Assembly (NCBI RefSeq): GCF_015679185.1
Contig: NZ_CP064939.1
Span: 4,588,001 to 4,652,000, forward strand
Direction: 5' to 3'
DNA from: Pedobacter endophyticus
Lineage (GTDB): Bacteria; Bacteroidota; Bacteroidia; Sphingobacteriales; Sphingobacteriaceae
Length of the DNA: 64,000 nt
In this document: piece after piece, positions 1 to 7,284 of the stretch
Position numbering within the stretch: the first letter of the stretch is position 1
Layout: each line of letters opens with the position of its first letter
The notes under the pieces: model-generated
What the model saw: the letters and a program-made list of their open reading frames with translations, nothing else
The model's database searches: none
What the model was told of the DNA's origin: nothing
Program-made: the position numbers and the translations under genes

Positions 1-525
1 TATAATGGCATACATGGCAATCAAACCGCCCATGGAACTGCCTGCAATTGAGGTATTCCTGGCATCCTTAAATGTTCTGTATTCCGAATCGATAAAAGGC
101 TTCAGGGTTTCTGCCAGAAATTGTACATACGCACGCCCCTCGCCTTTGCCATGTTCGCTATCGTATGGATTGTACTCCCTCAACCTATCTTCGCCGGCGT
201 GGTCTACCCCCACAATAATCGCTTCTTTTGCACCCTCGCGAATCAAGCCGTCCATTACCGCATCAACAGCCCATTCATCATTACGTGGAGGTGATGCATG
301 AAACAGGTTTTGGCCATCTTGCATGTATATTACAGGATACTTCTTTTCGCCGTGTTTATAGCTTTTCGGCAGGTAAATCCATATTTTTCGGTATTTATCT
401 AATTGAGGAATATAAAAAGTTGGGTCAACCACGTGTACATGATCGCCAAAGCTGTAGTTTTCTGTTTCTTGTTCAGTATAATCTGCCCGGTTTGCCATCT
501 TTGTATCCATGTTTTCATCAAACAT
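1..525 (-). CDS. Putative esterase (esterase D/enterochelin-esterase family), 3' part cut off by the window edge
   Basis: The minus-strand frame is open from the window edge to an ATG at 525, and a TAA lies directly upstream of that ATG, so no longer start is possible. The 175 visible codons contain a hydrophobic core strand with the YPVIYMQDGQNLF pattern, an IIVGVDHAGEDR stretch and the nucleophile elbow GSSMGG close to the edge. These are typical of the alpha/beta-hydrolase 'putative esterase' family (PF00756), whose members cleave ester bonds of siderophores, S-formylglutathione or acetylated sugars. The Asp and His of the triad lie outside the window. No signal peptide is visible, so it may be cytoplasmic. 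Other in-frame ATGs at 510 and 498 are possible starts. It is divergent from the MscS gene. Family assignment is firm; the substrate is unknown. Confidence 0.8.
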   Translation of the reverse strand, partial: MFDENMDTKMANRADYTEQETENYSFGDHVHVVDPTFYIPQLDKYRKIWIYLPKSYKHGEKKYPVIYMQDGQNLFHASPPRNDEWAVDAVMDGLIREGAKEAIIVGVDHAGEDRLREYNPYDSEHGKGEGRAYVQFLAETLKPFIDSEYRTFKDARNTSIAGSSMGGLIAMYAII

Positions 526-701
526 TTAATTTCGCCGTTCTGTTTGCAGTTTATTCGTTGTTAATGCAGTTGCATATTTACTAACTTATGCTCAAAATTA
601 TTTAAAGCTTTTAGTAATCGATCGCCAGGCAGCGCGGAAAAGCAAAATAGTAAAGTGGCTGATTTAAAAAGTTTTGCTGCCGATTAGTTGATTATTAATC
701 C

Positions 702-709
702 TAAATTTG
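702..709 (+). promoter_or_regulatory. Candidate Bacteroidota -7 box for the MscS gene
   Basis: The octamer TAAATTTG matches the Bacteroidota -7 consensus TAnnTTTG exactly. Transcription would begin near 716, so the in-frame ATG at 720 would sit almost at the transcript end, which favours the ATG at 765. The best -33 candidate is TTTTG ending at 676, slightly too far upstream, so confidence is moderate. Confidence 0.4.
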
Positions 710-764
710 ATTTTCCTTATTGTTGTATTGGCCGTACAAACACATCCTACAAATTTTCTCGAAA

Positions 765-3125
765 ATGAACTTGACAAGTTTTAAGAAACGTTGTGTGTTT
801 GCTGCTTTGATTATAGCCGCGTTGCAATTGCCATTCCCGGTGTTTTCACAACAGAAAACCGATTCTTTGACGCTTAAATCGGGCAAGATTAACGAATCTC
901 AAATTCCTCTGCTGGTATCGAAGGTAGAAAGTTACAACTTCACAATCGATCGAAGTAAGTTTTTGCTGCAGCGTGGCTACGATATTAAGAAGATTGAACA
1001 TGCATTGCCCGCAATAGAAAAGCAGATCAAATCCATCAAATCTAAATTTGACTATAAAAATAATAGACTCAACCTGCGAACGCTGAATAGCGGCGTAATT
1101 ATCCTTAACGAAGTAACCGACCATTTAATGGCCTACCAAACACTTTTAAGCGGATATTATGATCAACTTAGTAAAAGCAGTGGCACGCTACACGGAATTT
1201 TAACTGATGTTACGTTAAAAGGCAAGGTGCAAGACGCTACTTTGCGAAGCCAACTGGCAGATGTTTTGCTCGAAGGAAAAAAACTCGATACAGCACAAAA
1301 GCATATTTTAAGGAGAATAACCTTGCTGAGCAGCCACGTTTCGGTTAACCTTTTACAGGCAAAAAATCTATCATCAGACATGGTTTATTTGTCCATCTCG
1401 AAAAAGATCGATATGTGGTCGCAGGAAGAAGCGCCCTTGTTTAAGGCAAAGTCGAACCAATACGAGAATGCTTTTTCGGAGGTCATTTTGAAGGCTTTCG
1501 ATCGCTCATGGAAAATTATAGTCATCTATCTCGGCGGAAAGATTGGCATCTCAGTGCTTAGTATTTTAATTTTTGCAATATTAACCGGTTGGATGCTTTC
1601 TAACATGCGTCGCGTTAAGCAGCTCAAAAACTCGCGAAGTATTTTATCGCAACTTAAGTTTTTGAAGAGGGGCGTTGTCCTTGCTTCGGTTTTTGCTTTT
1701 TTTACCTACATTCCGTTTCTTTTCGGAAATCCGACCATGTCATTGCAGCATGCCATTGAATTGTGCCGATTAATAGCCTTATGTTTTGTGCTGAACCCTT
1801 TTTTAACAAAGCCTGGGAAGCTGGTTTTGTACGGCCTTTCCGTATTGTGGGTTTATTACGCGTTAGACGATATTTTGCTCGATTCGGCGTTCGCAGAGCG
1901 CTGGATTCTGTTTGCTGCTGCTTGTTTGCTATTGTTCCTTTGTATTAAAATACTAAGGAACAAGGATAAGCTTTTCTCCCGCATCGAACCCTCACCAGCA
2001 ACCACGGCCTTGCTGGTTTTCACCATATTTCAAGTCGTTTTATCGATGGTATTCAATTTAACGGGCCGCTTATCATTGGCGAAAATATTCGGCGTAAGCG
2101 CTGTACAGTGTTTGGTTTTGGGCTTAAGCCTGAAAGTATTTTGCGCACTTGTTTTAGAGGCTGTTTACCTGCAAACAGAAGCCTATCAATCGAGTCGATT
2201 TTCTGACTTTATTAATTACAAGGGGATTAAATCGCGTTTGCAGGGGTATCTGTGGGTTTTTGCAATCGTTGTGTTCTTCGTTTCGCTGATGCGTAATATT
2301 ACGCTTTACGATTTCCTGGTCAACGCCATTTCGCAGTTTTTTTACCAAACAAGAACTTTGGGTACTTACGAGTTTACGTTTTTCAGTATTGGGATTTTTA
2401 TCGGTATTCTTTGGCTGTCGTCCGTAATATCGAGCTTTATCAGTTTCTTTTTTAGCCAGGAAGCCGGCGTTGCCGGAAGTAGCCGAAACAGCTTAAATTC
2501 GATGATGCTGATTATACGTTTAGCCATTTGGACGGTTGGCTTCATCATCGCCGTTGCGGCAGCGGGTATTCCGATCGATAAACTTTCGATTATGCTTGGC
2601 GCTTTAGGTGTTGGTATCGGGTTTGGCCTTCAAAACATTGTGAACAACCTCGTTTCGGGAATCATAATTGCTTTTGAGCGTCCCATTCAAATTGGCGATC
2701 AAATCGAAATTGGCACTAAAGCAGGGGTAGTGAAGGAGATCGGTGTACGCTCAAGTAAAATCCATAGCGCCGAAGGCGCTGATATTATTGTGCCAAACGG
2801 CGATTTGCTCTCGCAGCATTTAATAAACTGGACGATGCAAGACAGAAGCAAACGTGTGGAGTTTACCATTGGTGCCGCTTATGAAACGGATATCGAAAAT
2901 GCCCGCGAATTAATTGCCGATAAACTGGCCGAAAATGAAAGGATTCTGCAACTGCCCGAACCTGCAATTATTGTTCAGGATTTTGGCGAATATGCAATCG
3001 GAATAAGAACCATGTTTTGGGTGGCCGACCTTTCGGTGGCAGGGGAAGTAAGGACTGAGGCCATGATTGAGGTTAAAAAGACACTAACCGAAGCGGGGAT
3101 TAAACTCCAGGTAAGGCCGTTGTAA
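765..3125 (+). CDS. Large MscS-family mechanosensitive ion channel
   Basis: An inner-membrane channel of the large MscS/KefA type that opens on hypo-osmotic membrane tension. I chose the ATG at 765 rather than 720 because it begins a clean signal peptide (cleavage near VFSQQ) and because the likely -7 box is at 702-709. The order is: periplasmic, mostly helical N-terminal domain (about residues 25-250), a run of hydrophobic helices, then the conserved MscS module near residues 610-786. That module has the glycine-rich pore helix LGVGIGFGLQNIVNNLVSG, the beta domain with RPIQIGDQIEI, and the C-terminal alpha/beta domain ending LQVRPL. At 786 residues it is much longer than E. coli MscS and fits the periplasmic-extended subfamily. 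It converges with dacB. Family call is firm; the role of the N-terminal domain is unknown. Confidence 0.92.
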   Translation: MNLTSFKKRCVFAALIIAALQLPFPVFSQQKTDSLTLKSGKINESQIPLLVSKVESYNFTIDRSKFLLQRGYDIKKIEHALPAIEKQIKSIKSKFDYKNNRLNLRTLNSGVIILNEVTDHLMAYQTLLSGYYDQLSKSSGTLHGILTDVTLKGKVQDATLRSQLADVLLEGKKLDTAQKHILRRITLLSSHVSVNLLQAKNLSSDMVYLSISKKIDMWSQEEAPLFKAKSNQYENAFSEVILKAFDRSWKIIVIYLGGKIGISVLSILIFAILTGWMLSNMRRVKQLKNSRSILSQLKFLKRGVVLASVFAFFTYIPFLFGNPTMSLQHAIELCRLIALCFVLNPFLTKPGKLVLYGLSVLWVYYALDDILLDSAFAERWILFAAACLLLFLCIKILRNKDKLFSRIEPSPATTALLVFTIFQVVLSMVFNLTGRLSLAKIFGVSAVQCLVLGLSLKVFCALVLEAVYLQTEAYQSSRFSDFINYKGIKSRLQGYLWVFAIVVFFVSLMRNITLYDFLVNAISQFFYQTRTLGTYEFTFFSIGIFIGILWLSSVISSFISFFFSQEAGVAGSSRNSLNSMMLIIRLAIWTVGFIIAVAAAGIPIDKLSIMLGALGVGIGFGLQNIVNNLVSGIIIAFERPIQIGDQIEIGTKAGVVKEIGVRSSKIHSAEGADIIVPNGDLLSQHLINWTMQDRSKRVEFTIGAAYETDIENARELIADKLAENERILQLPEPAIIVQDFGEYAIGIRTMFWVADLSVAGEVRTEAMIEVKKTLTEAGIKLQVRPL

Positions 3126-3410
3126 GTTGGTATTTGTTCTTTAGGAAACAGATTTTTCCTTTAGCAGATAAGCTAAGGTTGAAATGACGTTAAAAAAGAA
3201 CGCACCTCCATCAGCCTTCATCTCGAGGGCCGATTCTTTATCGGTGTAGATATTTCATGCCAACCTTGCGGACTTTGAACCCGGCAATACTTGGTCGAAG
3301 ATTTATCTCTTACCAGAAAAAGCAAAGTTCAAAATTCGTGAATTGGAAAAAGGCCACCGTTTTATATAATTAAACCAGTTAACTCCCAAGGGGATGCCTT
3401 TGGCACAACC

Positions 3411-4817
3411 TTACTTCAACTCATCCAATACCCTGAACAGCTTTTTGTTTATTCCGCTGCCGCTATAATTATTGATGTTGATCACGATAACATATTTGTT
3501 TCCACTCGCATCGGTATGGTAACCCGCAAACGCCGAAACATCATTTATGGTTCCACTTTTAATTTTCATGCCATTATATTCTGGCAAGGCCTTGTAAAAG
3601 TCGGGAAACCAATTTTCTTTTTGAATCTGAAACAACACACTCGCCATTGCCGATGTGGTTATCCTGTCGCCAGGTGAAAGTCCGCTGCCATCGATAATAT
3701 TCAGTGCCGATTTATCGATGCCTTTGCTTGCCCAGTAACTAATTTCCGTTTCGGCTCCTTTTGCGGTTGTTGCAGGTTTCCCCAATTTTAGCGCCACGGT
3801 TTTTAGCAGTGTTTCGCCATATAGGTTGATGCTCTTTTTTAAAAACCAATAAGCAATTTCGCTCAAGGTAGGCGAGGTAATGGTACTTATTTTTTGAGTA
3901 ACCACAGGAATGGGTTGATTATTCAGCGCCATTAACTTTGTGGTAGTAGGCTGCTGGCTGCTTGCAATACCTAATCTTTTCAATGTATCTTGTAAACGAT
4001 AGGCGCAGTCAAAAGCTGGATCGGGAAGGGCAGCCGAAATGCCAGGTTTCCCAATTCCCATTCCCCAGGTACCCCTCAGGTAAGCAAGATTGCCATAGGG
4101 GGGAAGGTAAGCATAGGTTCGATCTCCCGAGCCAGATGCACCGGTTTTGAGTTCGTTCACAATTTGGATATATGGCGTTTCAGGAACGGTTTTTACAACT
4201 CTTACATTATCGGTTGTGCTGGTGCCTGGGCGCAAATGAATATCGAACTGATTCTCTCGCCACGCCAACCCCGACGTTCCGGCGCCGTAGTAATTGCCAA
4301 TATCTTGCCAAACCCAGCCCTCCGGCGTGGTCTGCGTTCCAAAAATCCGGTCATCGCCAATTATGGCGCCTTCAATTTTTTTAATTCCCGCAGTTTTTAT
4401 TGCAGAAACCCATTGCGTTAAAACCGCATTCTCTTTGTTTTGATATCGCCACGAGCCCAAAGTAGGATCGCCGCTGCCAATGATAATTAAATTTCCATTT
4501 AGCGTGCCATCGGTGGTAATGTTTCCTGTATAGGCCAACGTAGTTTGAAACTGGAAATCTTTACCCAAAATGCTAAATGCGGTTGCTGCGATAATTGTTT
4601 TTAACGTGGAGGCGGTAGCTAAACCAATCTGCTCATTTTTAGCGAAAAGCACTTTTCCTGTAGTCGCATCTAAAACGCAAAGCGATGTGATGGCATGTCT
4701 GGCCTGTTCATCGGCCAACAAATTGTTAAACGCCTTTTCGAGATTTTGAATTCGACTTTGAGCAAGACAATTTACAGATAGAAGAATAAAGAATAAGGTC
4801 GGCTTGAAAAATTTCAT
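3411..4817 (-). CDS. dacB: D-alanyl-D-alanine carboxypeptidase/endopeptidase (PBP4 type, peptidase S13)
   Basis: A periplasmic low-molecular-weight penicillin-binding protein that trims or cleaves peptidoglycan peptide cross-links. It has a signal peptide (residues 1-19, cleavage after LAQ). All three active-site motifs are present: SxxK as S70-T-L-K73, SxN as S329-I-N331, and KSG at 420-422. The S13 signature DGSGLSPGDR starts near 376. The large insert between the first and second motifs is typical of PBP4. At 468 residues it has the usual length. It stands alone, with the DUF4143 ATPase 70 bp upstream on the same strand. The assignment is firm. Whether carboxypeptidase or endopeptidase activity dominates cannot be told from sequence. 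Confidence 0.93.
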   Translation of the reverse strand: MKFFKPTLFFILLSVNCLAQSRIQNLEKAFNNLLADEQARHAITSLCVLDATTGKVLFAKNEQIGLATASTLKTIIAATAFSILGKDFQFQTTLAYTGNITTDGTLNGNLIIIGSGDPTLGSWRYQNKENAVLTQWVSAIKTAGIKKIEGAIIGDDRIFGTQTTPEGWVWQDIGNYYGAGTSGLAWRENQFDIHLRPGTSTTDNVRVVKTVPETPYIQIVNELKTGASGSGDRTYAYLPPYGNLAYLRGTWGMGIGKPGISAALPDPAFDCAYRLQDTLKRLGIASSQQPTTTKLMALNNQPIPVVTQKISTITSPTLSEIAYWFLKKSINLYGETLLKTVALKLGKPATTAKGAETEISYWASKGIDKSALNIIDGSGLSPGDRITTSAMASVLFQIQKENWFPDFYKALPEYNGMKIKSGTINDVSAFAGYHTDASGNKYVIVININNYSGSGINKKLFRVLDELK

Positions 4818-4887
4818 TTGACAAAATTACACGAAATGAAAAAAATGGCGTGTAACAAAGGCATAGGTTTCTACCAATTAACAATAT

Positions 4888-6012
4888 TTAAGCCAAAAAC
4901 CGGGTATAATTTGACTTGTTTATAACAACGGTTTCATTAGTTGGATATGCATCCAGAAATGTTGTAGGAAATTTAACTTTTTTACTCTCGTTCCACTTAA
5001 TTTCAATAGCATTTATCTTACCATCAATCTCTTCTACCAAATCAATTTCCTGTTGTTGAAAGCTTCTCCAGAAATAGTATTTGGCAAGTTTTCTTTTGTT
5101 GTTATTTGCTTTAACATACTCAGAAACAATATAATTTTCGAAAAGTTGACCGGCATCCTGTCGCAGCCCAAGGCTGTTGAAGTTTCCGATCACAGCATTT
5201 CGCACTCCTGTATCGTAGAAATATATTTTTTTGCTTTTTTTTATTTCATTCCGTAGGTTATTGCTATATGCTCCAAGTCTGAATACAACAAAACACTGTT
5301 CTAACAAATCAATGTAGCGTTCTACCGTCAACTTATCAGCCTCAATCATTTGTCCAAGTTCTGTATACGATACCTCACTGCCAATTTGTAAGGCCAAAGC
5401 CTGTACCAGTTTTTCGAGCTGCAAAGGCTTTCTTATATCTGCAAGTGATAGAATATCTTTAAAGAGATAGCTGTTTGTCAAATTTGATAAGAGTTCCCGT
5501 TCTTCTCCGGGATAGTTGATCGCATCAGGATATGCGCCATAAATCAATCTTTTTTCTAATGCCTGTTCCTCAATTAAAACATTCGTATCTTCAACAAGTT
5601 CGGCTACTGAAAATGGGAACAAGTGATACTCAAATTTTCTTCCTGTTAACGATTCCTTTATGCCAACTGCTAAATCTAATGATGAGGAACCTGTAACCAA
5701 AAGTTGCACATCTGGAAAATTATCGACAATCAATTTTAAAGTTAAGCCGATATTGGTAACCCGCTGTGCTTCATCTATAAAAATGATTTTGTTGGAGCCG
5801 ATGATCGATTTCAATCGCTCTAAACTTATATCCGCTAATGAAGTACGGATATTCGCTTCGTCGCAATTTAAGAAAACAAAAGGCAATTCCATTTTTTTTA
5901 CCAATTGTTTCAACATAGTGGTTTTACCCACTTGCCTTGCACCGGTTATAATAATTGCTTTTTGTTTAAAAAATTTTGATTCAACATGGTTTTGCAGAGT
6001 TCGGATAATCAT
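4888..6012 (-). CDS. AAA-family ATPase with C-terminal DUF4143 domain
   Basis: A 374-residue protein of the widespread 'ATP-binding protein, AAA_14 + DUF4143' family, whose cellular role is unsettled. Walker A is GARQVGKT (24-31) and Walker B is IIFIDEAQR (76-84), followed by a sensor-like LLVTGSSSLDL. The C-terminal half holds the DUF4143 region with a restriction-endonuclease-like core (YFWRSFQQQEIDLVEE ... AIEIKW), where D, E and K resemble a PD-(D/E)xK site. A GTG at 6045 opens the frame further, but a perfect minus-strand -7 box (TATATTTG, 6041-6034) lies between the two candidates, so transcription would start near 6027 and only the ATG at 6012 would be translated. Three regularly spaced direct repeats lie just upstream, which suggests a dedicated operator. 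Confidence 0.85.
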   Translation of the reverse strand: MIIRTLQNHVESKFFKQKAIIITGARQVGKTTMLKQLVKKMELPFVFLNCDEANIRTSLADISLERLKSIIGSNKIIFIDEAQRVTNIGLTLKLIVDNFPDVQLLVTGSSSLDLAVGIKESLTGRKFEYHLFPFSVAELVEDTNVLIEEQALEKRLIYGAYPDAINYPGEERELLSNLTNSYLFKDILSLADIRKPLQLEKLVQALALQIGSEVSYTELGQMIEADKLTVERYIDLLEQCFVVFRLGAYSNNLRNEIKKSKKIYFYDTGVRNAVIGNFNSLGLRQDAGQLFENYIVSEYVKANNNKRKLAKYYFWRSFQQQEIDLVEEIDGKINAIEIKWNESKKVKFPTTFLDAYPTNETVVINKSNYTRFLA

Positions 6013-6033
6013 TTCTGTATTTTTATCTATTAC

Positions 6034-6041
6034 CAAATATA
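6034..6041 (-). promoter_or_regulatory. -7 box of the DUF4143 ATPase gene
   Basis: Read on the minus strand the octamer is TATATTTG, a perfect TAnnTTTG match about 22 nt upstream of the ATG at 6012. The repeat array at 6061-6139 begins about 20 bp further upstream, where the -33 contacts and an operator would lie. Confidence 0.5.
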
Positions 6042-6060
6042 GCACAAAACTTATTGCTAA

Positions 6061-6139
6061 TCACTAAATTATATATAATTCAGCTATCGTAGTCACTAAA
6101 TTATATATAATTCGGTGATTACGATCACTTTTTTATATG
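6061..6139. repeat. Three direct repeats at a 32-bp period upstream of the ATPase gene
   Basis: The 20-mer TCACTAAATTATATATAATT occurs identically at 6061-6080 and 6093-6112. A degenerate third copy (TCACT followed by a T-rich ATATG stretch) starts at 6125. Starts are therefore exactly 32 bp apart, about three helical turns, putting all copies on one DNA face. The 12-bp spacers differ. The array is centred immediately upstream of the ATPase promoter, so an operator for a DNA-binding protein is the simplest reading. Confidence 0.75.
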
Positions 6140-6170
6140 TTTTAAGGTTGGTTTATTTAGTCATAGGCAT

Positions 6171-6200
6171 AAAAAAAAGTGATGCATTATACATCACTTA
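6171..6200 (-). terminator. Rho-independent terminator of asd
   Basis: The inverted repeat AAGTGATG / CATCACTT (stem 8 bp, loop 7 nt, 6178-6200) is followed on the minus strand by a run of T (the A tract at 6171-6179 on the plus strand). It lies 46 bp past the asd stop codon. Confidence 0.8.
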
Positions 6201-6245
6201 ATATAAATTAAATCCTATAAAGTTAAAAAGCTTTTAGGTTAAACA

Positions 6246-7235
6246 TTAAACCAATTCTTTTTGCAAAAGATACTCCGCAATTTGAACGGCGTTAGTTGCA
6301 GCACCTTTACGTAAGTTATCGGCAACAATCCAAAGATTTAGGGCTTTTGGCGCCGATTCATCTCTGCGGATACGGCCAACAAAAACCTCATCTTTTTCAT
6401 GCGCATCTTTTGGCATTGGATATTTTAAATTCGCTACATCATCAACAACGATAATGCCCGGCGATTTCTCTAAAATGCTACGCACCTCAGCTAAATCAAA
6501 ATCGTTTTCAAACTCAATGTTAACCGATTCTGAGTGACCGCCCATTACCGGGATACGAACAGTAGTTGCCGTAACCCTAATGTTGTCATCGCTCATGATC
6601 TTGTTGGTTTCTTTCACCATTTTCATCTCCTCTTTGGTATATCCGTTATCCATGAAAACATCGATATGTGGAAGAACGTTCAAGTCAATTTCGTAAGGAT
6701 AAGCTTTCGGGCCATCAACGCCATTACGCTCGTTCATTAACTGATCGACAGCTTTAACGCCTGTTCCGGTAACCGACTGGTAAGTAGAAACCACCACACG
6801 TTTAATTTTGTATTTATCGTGCAGAGGCTTCAAAACCACCACCATTTGAATGGTAGAGCAGTTGGGGTTAGCAATAATTTTATTATCGATAGAAAGCTCG
6901 TGCGCATTAACCTCAGGAACAATTAATTTAATCGCCGGGTCCATACGCCATGCCGAAGAGTTATCAATAACCGTTGTTCCGGCCTCTTTAAAGCGGGGAG
7001 CATGTTCTAGTGAAGTGTTTCCACCCGCAGAGAACAAAGCGATATCCGGACGCATGCCAATTGCAGTATCCATGCTAACGATTGGGAACTTCTTACCCTT
7101 AAAAGTAATTTCCTTACCAACACTCTTTTCTGATGCTACGGGAATCAACTCTGTCAAAGGGAAATTTCTTTCCTCCAATACTTTTAACATTACGGTACCT
7201 ACCAATCCGGTGGCACCTACTACTGCTACTTTCAT
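6246..7235 (-). CDS. asd: Aspartate-semialdehyde dehydrogenase
   Basis: Converts L-aspartyl-4-phosphate to L-aspartate-4-semialdehyde with NADPH, the branch point to lysine/diaminopimelate, threonine and methionine in the cytoplasm. The N-terminal Rossmann motif is GATGLVG (7-13). The catalytic cysteine is C126 in NPNCSTIQ, and the acid/base histidine is H234 in GGHSES. The 329-residue length is standard. It is single-gene, with its own terminator at 6171-6200, and is divergent from the secreted protein at 7285 with only 49 bp between the start codons. The assignment is firm. Confidence 0.97.
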   Translation of the reverse strand: MKVAVVGATGLVGTVMLKVLEERNFPLTELIPVASEKSVGKEITFKGKKFPIVSMDTAIGMRPDIALFSAGGNTSLEHAPRFKEAGTTVIDNSSAWRMDPAIKLIVPEVNAHELSIDNKIIANPNCSTIQMVVVLKPLHDKYKIKRVVVSTYQSVTGTGVKAVDQLMNERNGVDGPKAYPYEIDLNVLPHIDVFMDNGYTKEEMKMVKETNKIMSDDNIRVTATTVRIPVMGGHSESVNIEFENDFDLAEVRSILEKSPGIIVVDDVANLKYPMPKDAHEKDEVFVGRIRRDESAPKALNLWIVADNLRKGAATNAVQIAEYLLQKELV

Positions 7236-7284
7236 TTTAAAATTTAATTATTATATTTATTAAACATTTGATATAAGCCCAAAT

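Noticed and set aside
5..584. Plus-strand ORFs at 5-301 and 228-584
   Set aside because: They overlap the minus-strand esterase, which has clear family motifs and an open frame to the window edge; the plus-strand peptides have no recognisable features.
4888..6045. GTG start at 6045 for the DUF4143 ATPase
   Set aside because: A perfect -7 box lies at 6034-6041, so the GTG would be upstream of the transcript start; the ATG at 6012 also gives the usual N-terminus.
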